Shown here piece by piece: positions 27,749-36,417 of a stretch of DNA of 55,872 nt (within the stretch, counting starts at the first letter, position 1; each line of letters starts with the position of its first letter). Below the pieces are notes generated by a model. The model was not told where the DNA came from and did not search any database. It worked only from the letters and a program-made list of their open reading frames with translations. This DNA is from Bacteroidota bacterium (lineage in GTDB: Bacteria > Bacteroidota > Bacteroidia > Chitinophagales > Chitinophagaceae), in contig SYIK01000002.1 in the NCBI GenBank assembly GCA_005798905.1, positions 1-55,872 of the forward strand. Direction: 5' to 3'. The position numbers and the translations under genes were made by a program.

Positions 27749-27799
27749 GGATAGAAAAGCCGATTTTCATAATCACCTAGCGAATTTGTTATTAACTGC

Positions 27800-28954
27800 T
27801 TATCCTAATTTAGTTGTTTTTTTTCTTAAAAAATAAAGCAACACAAACCCACAAGTAATCAATATAGCCGAAATAAATTCGGCTTGGGTAATTTGAATTC
27901 CTAAAAAGTTAAATTTGGAATTGACTCTAATTTTTTCGATAATAAAGCGTTCTAATCCATTTAATACTAAATAGAAAGCAAAAATGGTTCCAGGTATTTT
28001 TACTTTCTTTCTTATTGACCATAATAATAAAAAAAACAATGTACAAATAATTGCTTCGTAAAATGCTGTGGGAAAAACAGGGTTTGCTAATTGGTAACAA
28101 TATTTCAAATCCGTACACCCTTGAATCTGAACGCCCATTTCATTTACATTGTGCGGATAGTTGTAAGCCCAAACCCAGTCGGGTAGCCAGGTGAAAGGAT
28201 TTAGTGATAAATTATCAATTCCCCAGTCTCCGTCTCCAGAAACATGACAACCTATTCTTCCTAAAGCATAAGCAAGCATTAAAGCTGGAGCTGCAGCATC
28301 ATTCAAATGCCAAAAACCAATTTGATGTTTTTTAGAATACCACCAAATTGCAAGCGTTGCACAAATCAATCCTCCGTAAAATGTAAGTCCACTGGGGGAT
28401 AAAAATTGAGCTGGATTATTTATAAAATCGTTCCAATTTTCGAAAATATCAAACAGTTTTGCACCTAATAAACCAAATACCAAAGCAAAAACTGTAATCT
28501 CTCCCACTCTATCTTGTGGCCAAATTCTTATTTTTCGTATTTCTGGCTTTAATAGAAATTGTTTCTTTTTTTCCCACCAATGAAGTCCAGCAAATAAAAA
28601 CCCCATACCTAATCCCGCTAACCAACTTCCTTGTGTAGAAAAAATAAATGCTTGCGGATCAGCAGTTATTTGTTCACCCAAAAAGAAAAGTGCTATTATT
28701 TTAAACCCCAGTAAAAATCCCAATAAAAAATTTAATGCTAAATCGGAAAAAGATGCAGGTTTGCCCACGATAATTTGTACTTCGGTTGGATGAAGTAACC
28801 CTTCTTTACTTTTTCTTTTTAGTTCTGCTGCAAGAATAGTTGCACCCAATAAAAAAGCAAGTGCAACAAAAAAACCAAAACTATTTATAAAGTGAAGTAC
28901 GGGCCATTCTACGCCAAAAAGATCCTTGAATGCATAATAAAGATTGGGATACAT
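27800..28954 (-). CDS. lgt: Prolipoprotein diacylglyceryl transferase
   Basis: Lgt adds diacylglycerol from phosphatidylglycerol to the lipobox Cys of prolipoproteins at the inner membrane. The 384-residue protein is about 100 residues longer than the E. coli enzyme; the extra length is a charged segment plus added hydrophobic stretches at about residues 45-150. The signature 'GRIGCHVSGDGDWG' at about 233-246 corresponds to the family's GRIGNFxNGE, and 'PVFPTAFYEA' follows at about 292-301. I start at the ATG at 28954; a TTG one codon upstream is possible. Confidence 0.9.
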   Translation of the reverse strand: MYPNLYYAFKDLFGVEWPVLHFINSFGFFVALAFLLGATILAAELKRKSKEGLLHPTEVQIIVGKPASFSDLALNFLLGFLLGFKIIALFFLGEQITADPQAFIFSTQGSWLAGLGMGFLFAGLHWWEKKKQFLLKPEIRKIRIWPQDRVGEITVFALVFGLLGAKLFDIFENWNDFINNPAQFLSPSGLTFYGGLICATLAIWWYSKKHQIGFWHLNDAAAPALMLAYALGRIGCHVSGDGDWGIDNLSLNPFTWLPDWVWAYNYPHNVNEMGVQIQGCTDLKYCYQLANPVFPTAFYEAIICTLFFLLLWSIRKKVKIPGTIFAFYLVLNGLERFIIEKIRVNSKFNFLGIQITQAEFISAILITCGFVLLYFLRKKTTKLG

Positions 28955-28978
28955 CAATAAAAATTAGAAGGTAAAGTA

Positions 28979-29395
28979 CTAATTACAATGTTGTGCAAAA
29001 GCATTTACAAGATTGTTAGAAATCATTTCTGCCGATATTCCCTCTATTTGATGTCGTTCGATAAAATGTACGACTTGACCATTTTTAAATAAAGCAATCG
29101 AAGGTGAAGAAGGTGGGTAAGGCATTAAATACTGACGAAGTTGGTGAACGGCATCCACATCAAACCCTGCAAAACTAGTACAAAGAAAGTCAGGTTTTTT
29201 TGTACTATTCATTATAGCCATTAATACGCCTGGACGAGCTGAACCTGCAGAACATCCACAAACAGAATTAATCACAACTAAAGCGGTTCCACTTTTTGCA
29301 AGTTGCAATTCAACTTCTTCTCGTGTTAATAATTCAGAAAAGCCGTTATCGGTCAACTCTTCCTTCATTGGTATTACAATTTCTTCTGGATACAT
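28979..29395 (-). CDS. BrxA/BrxB-family bacilliredoxin
   Basis: A 138-residue thioredoxin-like protein of the YphP/YqiW group. The active-site C-G-C motif is in 'VINSVCGCSAGSARPG' at about residues 41-56, and 'PYPPSSPSIALFKNGQVVHFIERHQIEG' at the C-terminus is family-typical. Bacilliredoxins de-bacillithiolate proteins in Firmicutes. The low-molecular-weight thiol in this organism is unknown, so the physiological role is open. Lies 24 bases before lgt. Confidence 0.88.
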   Translation of the reverse strand: MYPEEIVIPMKEELTDNGFSELLTREEVELQLAKSGTALVVINSVCGCSAGSARPGVLMAIMNSTKKPDFLCTSFAGFDVDAVHQLRQYLMPYPPSSPSIALFKNGQVVHFIERHQIEGISAEMISNNLVNAFAQHCN

Positions 29396-29445
29396 TTATA
29401 TTTTATTTTAGTTTACAAAGGTACTTAAATCTTAGTGTATTATTT

Positions 29446-30846
29446 TCATTTTACATATCCCAAAATCTTAAGCATACTTTGGGAAGATTGTTCTTTTGCA
29501 TACAACCAATCAGTCAATTTTCCATTTTTATCAAAATCAATCAAGACATGCTTTGGTGAAGGAACCATGCAATGTTTAATTCCACCATAACCACTTATTT
29601 GATCTTGGTAAGCCCCTGTATGAAAAAATCCAATATACAATGGTTCTCCTATATTTAATTTGGGTAAAAAAACTTCGTTAACATGTTCCTCCGAATCATA
29701 ATAATCGTGGCTATCACAAGTAATTCCACCAAGAACAACCCGTTGATACTCTTCCTTCCATTTGTTAATAGGAAGCATTAAAAATCGTTCACCAATTCCC
29801 CAAGTATCCGGAAGTGTTGTAATAAAAGATGAATCAATCATATACCATTTTTCGCGATCGTTTTGTTCTTTTTCACCAATTACACTGTAAATATGTGCCA
29901 TACTTTCGCCAACAGTAAAACTGCCAAATTCTGTATAAATATTTGGCATAGGCACTTTTGCTTTTTTACATGCTACTTTAATATTCCTGACAATTTCATT
30001 AATCATGAACTGATAGTCGTATTCGAAGCCAAGTGAATGTTTGATGGGAAAACCACCCCCAATATTTATTGAATCTAATTCCGGACAAATTTTCTTTAAT
30101 TGACAATAAAGATTGATTATTTTATTTAACTCGCTCCAATAATATATATCATCTTTAATTCCTTTGTTTAAAAAAATATGAAGCATTTTTAATTGAAACT
30201 TACTTTCATAACCTTCAATTCTATCCACATAAAACTCAAGAATATCTTTTGCACGAATGCCGAGGCGAGATGTATAAAAAGGAAAAGTTGGTTCTTCTTC
30301 TGCAGCTATTCGAATTCCTAATTTGAATGGCACTTTTACACTTTTTACATATTCGCGCAACTCCTCTTTATTATCAAGCACGGGGATTACATTAGTGAAC
30401 CCGGAATTTAACAAACCGGCAATTCGCCTTGTGTACATTTTTTGCTTGTAGCCATTGCAAATAATATTGATGTCTTTTGTAATCTTTTTCTTCTCGTATA
30501 ATTTTTTAATGATATCGATATCGTAACCAAAAGAAGTTTCGAGATGAACTCCTTGTTCCAACGCTTCTTCCACTACAAAACTAAAATGAGAACTTTTGGT
30601 ACAATAACAATAAAAATATTTGCCTTCGTATTTATGTTTCTTAAAAGCATTGGCAAATAATGTTCTTGCTTTATTTATTTGACTTCCAATTTTAGGCAAG
30701 TAGGTTATTTTCAATGGCGTTCCATATTTATTAATAAGTGTTTTAAGATTTACACCATTAAATTGGAGATAATCGTCCGATACTTCAAACCCCTCTTGCG
30801 GAAAATTAAATGTTTGTTGAACTAAATCGTGATACGTGTTATTCAT
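29446..30846 (-). CDS. speA: Arginine decarboxylase, fold-III PLP type
   Basis: This 466-residue PLP enzyme of the alanine-racemase/ornithine-DAP-decarboxylase fold matches the short Bacteroidota arginine decarboxylase. The PLP Lys is in 'YCYCTKSSHFSFVVEEA' at about residues 79-95, the phosphate-binding 'NIGGGFPIKH' at about 261-270, and 'YTEFGSFTVGESMAHIYSVIGEK' at about 305-327. It converts arginine to agmatine for polyamine synthesis. Specificity for arginine is inferred from family resemblance and was not tested against related decarboxylases. Confidence 0.8.
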   Translation of the reverse strand: MNNTYHDLVQQTFNFPQEGFEVSDDYLQFNGVNLKTLINKYGTPLKITYLPKIGSQINKARTLFANAFKKHKYEGKYFYCYCTKSSHFSFVVEEALEQGVHLETSFGYDIDIIKKLYEKKKITKDINIICNGYKQKMYTRRIAGLLNSGFTNVIPVLDNKEELREYVKSVKVPFKLGIRIAAEEEPTFPFYTSRLGIRAKDILEFYVDRIEGYESKFQLKMLHIFLNKGIKDDIYYWSELNKIINLYCQLKKICPELDSINIGGGFPIKHSLGFEYDYQFMINEIVRNIKVACKKAKVPMPNIYTEFGSFTVGESMAHIYSVIGEKEQNDREKWYMIDSSFITTLPDTWGIGERFLMLPINKWKEEYQRVVLGGITCDSHDYYDSEEHVNEVFLPKLNIGEPLYIGFFHTGAYQDQISGYGGIKHCMVPSPKHVLIDFDKNGKLTDWLYAKEQSSQSMLKILGYVK

Positions 30847-30910
30847 TTTTGTAGAAAATAAAATGCTTTAAATAAATTGAACCACAAAAATAAAGAATTG
30901 AATAATCTTA

Positions 30911-30947
30911 AAAATAAAAAAGCCGTTCCGAAATTTTCGAAACGGCT
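30911..30947 (-). terminator. Intrinsic terminator after rplT
   Basis: On the minus strand AGCCGTT pairs with AACGGCT, extended by CG/CG after a mismatch, with a loop of AAAATTT, followed by TTTTTATTTT. It lies just after the rplT stop and closes the thrS-infC-rpmI-rplT operon before speA. Confidence 0.88.
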
Positions 30948-30966
30948 GAACATTTTTTAGAAAAAT

Positions 30967-31311
30967 TTATTTTACTTGTGCAATAAGGTTTTTAAATGTT
31001 TCAGGATTGTTCATTGCAATATCTGCCAATACTTTCCTATCCAATTCAATTCCTTTTTTCTGCAATTTATTAATCAAGGTAGAATAAGTCATTCCTTCTT
31101 CTCTTGCAGCTGCATTGATACGAGCTATCCAAAGTTGACGATAACTTCTTTTTTTCAATTTACGACTTACAAACATGTAAGTCATCCCTTTTTCTACAAC
31201 GTTTTTGGCAACGGTATATACATTTTTTCTTTTGCCATAAAATCCTTTGGCTTGTTTTAAAATTCTTTTTCTGCGGGCTTTACTGGCTGCAGAGTTTACT
31301 GAACGTGGCAT
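30967..31311 (-). CDS. rplT: 50S ribosomal protein L20
   Basis: A 114-residue, very basic protein matching L20 end to end: '[18 protein letters not shown]' at residues 13-30 and 'RAARLWI'-like '[21 protein letters not shown]' at about 57-77. L20 binds 23S rRNA early in assembly and, in several bacteria, represses its own operon through mRNA structure. It ends the operon, 51 bases after rpmI. Confidence 0.97.
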   Translation of the reverse strand: MPRSVNSAASKARRKRILKQAKGFYGKRKNVYTVAKNVVEKGMTYMFVSRKLKKRSYRQLWIARINAAAREEGMTYSTLINKLQKKGIELDRKVLADIAMNNPETFKNLIAQVK

Positions 31312-31362
31312 ATTAAATTAGTTTAGAATGAAATAATAAGTTTAAACGAATAAGGTGTTGAA

Positions 31363-31560
31363 TTACTTTAGGCGTAAAAGTCTTTTAACAAAATTCATGT
31401 GCGATTTGCTCACAAGACCATCTTTCGCTAATGCTCTTTTTCGTTTTTTAGTTTTTTTTGTCAGAATGTGACGCTTGAAACTTTTTTGATGCGTGATCTT
31501 TCCGGTTGCCGTTACTTTGAAGCGTTTTTTGGCACTGGAATTCGTTTTTACCTTTGGCAT
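31363..31560 (-). CDS. rpmI: 50S ribosomal protein L35
   Basis: A 65-residue basic protein beginning '[20 protein letters not shown]', the L35 N-terminus, with the internal '[10 protein letters not shown]' and 'VKRLL' end. It sits between infC and rplT as in nearly all bacteria. A longer overlapping frame on the same strand (to 31681) is not coding. Confidence 0.97.
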   Translation of the reverse strand: MPKVKTNSSAKKRFKVTATGKITHQKSFKRHILTKKTKKRKRALAKDGLVSKSHMNFVKRLLRLK

Positions 31561-31639
31561 ATTTATATGCTTTTAAAATTAACCCTTGAGGTGTTTCTGC
31601 ACAGGCAGCAATCTTTTTGGACCTCTTTAGGCAACAGTT

Positions 31640-31789
31640 CATTGCAATAAAAGAACTTATTCTTTTTGCAATGGGCGGCAAAGATAAAGGAAAACTTCGT
31701 TGAATTTGTCTATTTTTTATTTCAATAGTTGGCTTCGAGTTCCTCAGCCAACTATTTTACATTGTTCATTGAGGTATTCGAAATGAACA
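31640..31789 (-). promoter_or_regulatory. Structured leader between infC and rpmI (candidate ribosomal-protein autoregulatory element)
   Basis: Three strong hairpins lie in the 236-base infC-rpmI spacer. Coordinates on the plus strand: 31763-31789, an 8-bp stem (TGTTCATT/AATGAACA); 31724-31756, an 11-bp perfect stem (AATAGTTGGCT/AGCCAACTATT) with an 11-base loop; 31640-31673, an 8+6 bp stem (CATTGCAA/TTGCAATG then AAAGAA/TTCTTT) with a CTTA loop. None is followed by a T-tract on the minus strand, so these are not simple terminators. L20 leaders of this kind are known in Firmicutes and Proteobacteria; the assignment here is inference. Confidence 0.5.
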
Positions 31790-31796
31790 CTTTCTC

Positions 31797-32408
31797 TTAT
31801 TTCTTTTTAGTACTCTTTGGTGCAAACATGGCCAACATTCTGCGGCCTTCTAATTTTGGCATACTTTCCAACACACCAATTTCAGCTAATCGTTCTGCAA
31901 ATTTTAGCAATAACAATTGACCCCTATCTTGAAACTGAATTGATCTTCCTTTGAATTGAACATAAGCTTTCACTTTATTTCCGTCTTTCAAAAAATTTTC
32001 TGCGTGTTTGGCTTTAAAGTCAAAATCGTGGTCATCTGTATTTGGAGTAAATCGAATTTCTTTTACTTCGGACACTTTACTCTTCGCCTTCATCTCTTTT
32101 TCTTTCCTCTTTTTATCGTACAAAAATTTATTGTAGTCGATAATTTTACAAACCGGAGGTGTAACCGTTGGAGAAATTTCTACTAAATCTAATTGTTGTT
32201 CGTTTGCCATTCGCAACGCATCCTGAAGAGAATAAATTCCTACTTCTACATTATCGCCCACTAATCTTACTTCTGGTACGCGAATAAAATTGTTGATTCG
32301 ATGCTCCGCTTCTTTTCGAGGTGCAAATCTTCCTTTGAATCCTCCTTTATTGAAACCGCCCGGTTTACTGAAGCCTCCGGGTTTAAATCCACCTTGTTGT
32401 ACTGCCAT
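31797..32408 (-). CDS. infC: Translation initiation factor IF-3
   Basis: A 203-residue IF-3. Residues 1-28 are a Gly/Phe-rich extension of repeated 'GGF' units, typical of Bacteroidota IF-3. The core starts at about 35 ('EHRINNFIRVPEVRLVGDNVEVG') and includes 'IDYNKFLYDKKRKEKE' at about 90-105 and the C-domain 'TDDHDFDFKAKHAENFLKDGNKVK' at about 124-147. It is 44 bases downstream of thrS. The usual rare AUU start is not used; an ATG is present. Confidence 0.96.
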   Translation of the reverse strand: MAVQQGGFKPGGFSKPGGFNKGGFKGRFAPRKEAEHRINNFIRVPEVRLVGDNVEVGIYSLQDALRMANEQQLDLVEISPTVTPPVCKIIDYNKFLYDKKRKEKEMKAKSKVSEVKEIRFTPNTDDHDFDFKAKHAENFLKDGNKVKAYVQFKGRSIQFQDRGQLLLLKFAERLAEIGVLESMPKLEGRRMLAMFAPKSTKKK

Positions 32409-32452
32409 TTAAATTGTTTAGTTAAAAATTTATTTTTCTATTAAAATGTAAA

Positions 32453-34387
32453 TCAATCCGTTTTTCTGTTTTTTATTTCGTCTAAAATTTCTTTTAAAAA
32501 ATCTTCCACACTTTTTACACCCATGTCTCCTTTTCCCTGACGACGAACTGCAACTTGTTTTTCGTTTACTTCTTTTTCTCCAATAACCAACATGTAAGGG
32601 ACTTTCATTATTTCTGTATCCCTGATTTTCTTTCCAATCTTTTCACTTCGGTCATCAACCTCGGCACGAATATCTGCTTTTTTTAGAAGTGATGTAACAT
32701 AATTTGAGTAATCCAAAAATTTATCACTTATTGGCAAAACTTTTACTTGCACCGGCGCCAACCATGTTGGAAATTTTCCGGCATAATGTTCTAATAAAAA
32801 TCCAATAAATCGTTCGTGTGTTCCCAAAGGTGCTCGATGAATAATAAGCGGAGTTTCTGGTTTATTTTCTGAATTTGTGAATTGTAAATTGAATCGTAAT
32901 CCTTGCGCAAAATCTACTTGATTAGTTGCCAATGTAAATTCTTTACCAATCGTGCTCCAAATCTGAACATCAATTTTTGGTCCGTAAAATGCAGCCTCGT
33001 CTTGTACTTCTACAAATGGAGTATTTGTTTTTATTAATACATCGCGAACTAATGTTTCAGTTTCTTGCCACAATGCAGCTTCATTTACATATTTTTTACC
33101 AAGCTTGGCAGAATCGTGTAAAGACAAGCGCATTACAAATTTCTCAATTCCAAAAATTTTAAAATACTTAAGATACATTTCATTCACCGCACGAAACTCA
33201 TCGTAAAACTGATCTTTGGTGCAATAAATATGTGCATCATTCATATGCAAACAGCGAACACGCATCAAGCCAAACAACTCGCCACTTTGTTCGTAACGAT
33301 AACAAGTTCCATATTCTGCCAAACGAAGTGGTAAATCTTTATAGCTTTTTGGTTCTGCCGAAAATATTTTGTGGTGATGCGGACAGTTCATCGCTTTTAA
33401 ATAATATTTCTGTCCTTCCAATTCCATTGGAGGGTACATGCTGTCCTGATAATACGGAAGATGTCCACTTGTTAAATACAAACTCTCTTTTGCAATATGT
33501 GGTGTTACAACTCTTTTGTAACCTGCCTCTTTTTCTGTTTGCTTCGCCAAATTTTCCAATTCATCAATAAGGATGGTGCCATTCGGCATCCACAATGCTA
33601 AGCCCGGACCAACTTCATCATCCATTGTAAAAATTCCCAACTCCTTTCCTAATTTGCGATGATCTCTTTTTTTTGCTTCTTCAAGCATTAATAAATGTTC
33701 GTCCAATTCTTTTTGAGAAGGAAAACTTACGCCGTAAACACGAGTGAGTTGCTTATTTTTTTCATCGCCTTTCCAATAAGCACCGGCAATCGTAGTCAAT
33801 TTAATTGCTTTAATAATTCCGGTTGACGGAAGATGTGGCCCGCGACATAAATCGGTAAAATTCCCTTGTGAGTAAAAAGTAATTTCTCCGTCGGATAAGT
33901 TTTGCAACAAATCAAGTTTGTATTCGTCTCCTTTTTCTGCAAAAAAAATAATGGCTTGTTCTTTTGAAATTTCTTTCCTTATAAATGAACTATTCAATTT
34001 CACTAATTCATTCATCTTTTTTTCTAAAGATTGTAATTCATCTTCAGTCATTTTTCTATCGCCCAAATCCATATCATAATAAAACCCATTATCCACAGCA
34101 GGACCAACCCAAAATTTTACATTCGGAAAAAATGATTCCACCGCTTCTGCCATCAAATGCGCTGTGGAATGCCAAAAAGTAGATTTCCCTTCGGCATCAT
34201 TCCATGTTAATAATTTTAATGAAGCATCTTCTTGCAACGGACGTGTTGCATCCCAAATTTTTCCACCAACTTCTGCTACTAAAATTTTCTTAGCCAATCC
34301 TTCCGAAATTGATTTTGCAATTGCCAATGAGGTTATGCCTTTTTCAAATTGTCGAACTGAACCATCAGGAAAAGTAATGTTGATCAT
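32453..34387 (-). CDS. thrS: Threonyl-tRNA synthetase
   Basis: A 644-residue class II synthetase with the full domain set: TGS (about 1-60), editing domain with 'HSTAHLMAEAV' at about 73-83 and 'GPHLPSTG' with its Cys just before, the catalytic domain with 'MNCPHHHKIF' at about 334-343 (zinc Cys/His), 'GTCYRYEQSGELFGLMRVR' motif 2 at about 362-380, and the C-terminal anticodon-binding domain. Length and order are normal. It opens the operon thrS-infC-rpmI-rplT. Confidence 0.97.
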   Translation of the reverse strand: MINITFPDGSVRQFEKGITSLAIAKSISEGLAKKILVAEVGGKIWDATRPLQEDASLKLLTWNDAEGKSTFWHSTAHLMAEAVESFFPNVKFWVGPAVDNGFYYDMDLGDRKMTEDELQSLEKKMNELVKLNSSFIRKEISKEQAIIFFAEKGDEYKLDLLQNLSDGEITFYSQGNFTDLCRGPHLPSTGIIKAIKLTTIAGAYWKGDEKNKQLTRVYGVSFPSQKELDEHLLMLEEAKKRDHRKLGKELGIFTMDDEVGPGLALWMPNGTILIDELENLAKQTEKEAGYKRVVTPHIAKESLYLTSGHLPYYQDSMYPPMELEGQKYYLKAMNCPHHHKIFSAEPKSYKDLPLRLAEYGTCYRYEQSGELFGLMRVRCLHMNDAHIYCTKDQFYDEFRAVNEMYLKYFKIFGIEKFVMRLSLHDSAKLGKKYVNEAALWQETETLVRDVLIKTNTPFVEVQDEAAFYGPKIDVQIWSTIGKEFTLATNQVDFAQGLRFNLQFTNSENKPETPLIIHRAPLGTHERFIGFLLEHYAGKFPTWLAPVQVKVLPISDKFLDYSNYVTSLLKKADIRAEVDDRSEKIGKKIRDTEIMKVPYMLVIGEKEVNEKQVAVRRQGKGDMGVKSVEDFLKEILDEIKNRKTD

Positions 34388-34419
34388 ATTATTTCTTCAC
34401 GAATAAGTTGCGAAATTAA

Positions 34420-34451
34420 CAAACTATTCCCACTAAGCCATCGTTCCCAAA
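34420..34451 (-). promoter_or_regulatory. thrS operon promoter
   Basis: On the minus strand a TTTG (34451-34448) is separated by exactly 20 bases from ATAGTTTG (34427-34420), which resembles the -7 box though it has one base fewer between TA and TTTG than TAnnTTTG. This gives a leader of about 25-28 bases before the thrS ATG. It is the best -33/-7 pair I found in the window. Confidence 0.5.
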
Positions 34452-34491
34452 GAACTTATTCTTAGTTTTACGCCTCTCTCATTTTATTAAT

Positions 34492-35508
34492 ATGAAAAAA
34501 CTTCTTCTTTGCTTAATTAGCTTTTCCCCTATTTTCTCCATTTTTACTTCAGCACAAAATTTGCAAGGTATTTGGAAAGGACATTTTTTTGGAGATGATG
34601 GCGAACAATATAATTATGAAGTGCAATTGCAACACATAAAAAATAGTATCTCCGGAATTACTTACGCTTTTCAAGACAAAAGTTTTTATGGAAAAGCAAT
34701 ATTCAATGGTAATTTTAATCCGGCAACAAAAGCAGTTTTTTTACAGGAAATAAAAACAATAGAAATAAAGTTGGGCGACAGTGACCATGCTTGTATTCAA
34801 ACTTGCACATTGACTTATGTAAAATCAGGAAAAGAAGAATTTTTAGAAGGCACCTATACTTCTACTATTGAAAAAACGGATACAATTAATGAAACAATTA
34901 AGGGAAGTGATTGCGGAAACGGTAAAATGACTTTGCGAAAAGTGGTAAGTTCCAATTTTGAAATGGAGCCTTTTTTACTTGCAAAACCCGTTGTAACAAA
35001 TCCTATAATTTCAACTGAAAAAAATAAACCAACTCCAAAAACAACGACGGATGTTCGTCCAAAAATTGCACCCGTTCAAAAAATTGAAAGCTCAATTGCA
35101 AAACCAACTATTAAAACTCCCATCGTTACTACCATCCCTTTTCAATTAAAATACAGAAAAAATATTTTGCACGAAACATTAACGATTTCTTCCAAGGATG
35201 TAACAATAAAATTATACGACAATGGAGAAGTAGATGACGATAGCGTTTCTGTTTATCTCAATAACAAATTGATGCTTTCCAAAAAACGATTAACGAAAAA
35301 CGCATTGACCATTTCGTTTACGCTCGACGAATCAATTGCTGAACACGAATTAGTAATTGCTGCTGAAAATCTTGGTAAAATTCCGCCGAATACTGCTTTA
35401 ATGATAGTCAATGCTGGTGAACAACGCTTCGAAATTCGCATCAGTTCTACGGAACAAAATAATGCGTTGTTGAAATTTAAATATGTTCCCTTAAAAAATC
35501 AAAAATAG
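34492..35508 (+). CDS. Secreted protein of unknown function, paralogue 1 of a tandem pair
   Basis: A 338-residue protein with a signal peptide (residues 1-21, cleaved near Ser-Ala-Gln). Residues 24-160 form a lipocalin-like or beta-rich domain opening 'LQGIWKGHF', containing two Cys in 'HACIQTCTLTY'. A Pro/Thr/Lys-rich linker (about 165-220) follows, then a C-terminal beta domain (about 235-330) with 'IKLYDNGEVDDDSVSVYLNN' and 'GKIPPNTALMIVNAG'. Both end domains recur in the next gene. I do not recognise a characterised family. The pair stands alone, divergent from thrS. Confidence 0.75.
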   Translation: MKKLLLCLISFSPIFSIFTSAQNLQGIWKGHFFGDDGEQYNYEVQLQHIKNSISGITYAFQDKSFYGKAIFNGNFNPATKAVFLQEIKTIEIKLGDSDHACIQTCTLTYVKSGKEEFLEGTYTSTIEKTDTINETIKGSDCGNGKMTLRKVVSSNFEMEPFLLAKPVVTNPIISTEKNKPTPKTTTDVRPKIAPVQKIESSIAKPTIKTPIVTTIPFQLKYRKNILHETLTISSKDVTIKLYDNGEVDDDSVSVYLNNKLMLSKKRLTKNALTISFTLDESIAEHELVIAAENLGKIPPNTALMIVNAGEQRFEIRISSTEQNNALLKFKYVPLKNQK

Positions 35509-35553
35509 AAACCGAATCAACGAATTATCATTTTATATTATTTTCAATTTTTT

Positions 35554-36342
35554 ATGCCAAGATTTTTACTAATTTTTATTTCGGTTTTGTTTCCCATTTT
35601 TTTGATGGGGCAAAACTTAAATGGAATTTGGCGAGGAACTTTAACACAAGAACCCGGTGGTTGTTTTCGTGTTTATAATATCGAACTTCAAATTGAATTA
35701 AACGGATCAATTATAAACGGAAAGTCGTATCACTATTCAGATTTTACCAATTATGTGAAAGAAGAATTTGATGGAATTTTTAATAAAGAAAATAAAACGA
35801 TTGAATTAGTTGAACATAAAATATTGACTTATCATGTACCACCCGATTGCATTCCATGTATAAAACAATTTTCTTTAACCTATCTCAAACAAGGTAAAAA
35901 AGAAATTTTGCAAGGAACCGAACAAGGAAACACAATGAATGGATTTTCCACTTGTCCGGCGGGAACCATTCAATTAACAAAAGTTGTTGAATCGGACTTT
36001 ACACATATTAAAGAAATAAAAGTAGATACAGGAATTATTCAACTCCAATTTTACGACAATGCACAAATAGACGGCGATACTATTTCTGTTTTATTGAACA
36101 ATAAACTTCTTGTAAAAGATCAACGCTTAACAGCTAAGCCAATTCTTTTAGAAATAAAAATAGACGCTGAAAATTTAGAACAAGAAATTACAATGGTGGG
36201 AGAAAATCAAGGAAGCATCCCTCCCAACACAGCTTTACTGATTGTTACTGCCGGTAAAAAACGATACCAACTTTATTTATCTTCTACGAAACAAAAAAAC
36301 GCACAAGTGAGATTTATTTATGAAAAACAAAAAACTAATTAG
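35554..36342 (+). CDS. Secreted protein of unknown function, paralogue 2 of a tandem pair
   Basis: A 262-residue protein with a signal peptide (residues 1-20, ending Leu-Met-Gly-Gln) lying 45 bases after its paralogue. It has the same N-terminal beta domain ('LNGIWRGTL', two Cys in 'CIPCIKQFSLTY') and the same C-terminal domain ('LQFYDNAQIDGDTISVLLNN', 'GSIPPNTALLIVTAG') but lacks the Pro/Thr linker. It arose by tandem duplication. The function is unknown. Confidence 0.75.
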   Translation: MPRFLLIFISVLFPIFLMGQNLNGIWRGTLTQEPGGCFRVYNIELQIELNGSIINGKSYHYSDFTNYVKEEFDGIFNKENKTIELVEHKILTYHVPPDCIPCIKQFSLTYLKQGKKEILQGTEQGNTMNGFSTCPAGTIQLTKVVESDFTHIKEIKVDTGIIQLQFYDNAQIDGDTISVLLNNKLLVKDQRLTAKPILLEIKIDAENLEQEITMVGENQGSIPPNTALLIVTAGKKRYQLYLSSTKQKNAQVRFIYEKQKTN

Positions 36343-36417
36343 CTGTTTTTGTAAATTAAAAAAATGCAGAAAACTCTCTTTGCTTTAAATAATTTGATAC
36401 GAGATTCAAAGTGAAAT

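Noticed and set aside
31448-31681. 77-codon minus-strand frame overlapping rpmI
   Set aside because: It is out of frame with L35, which is unmistakable, and its 5' part is the structured leader.
31724-31756. Terminator between infC and rpmI
   Set aside because: The 11-bp hairpin is followed by an A-rich, not T-rich, stretch on the minus strand, and rpmI-rplT must be expressed downstream.
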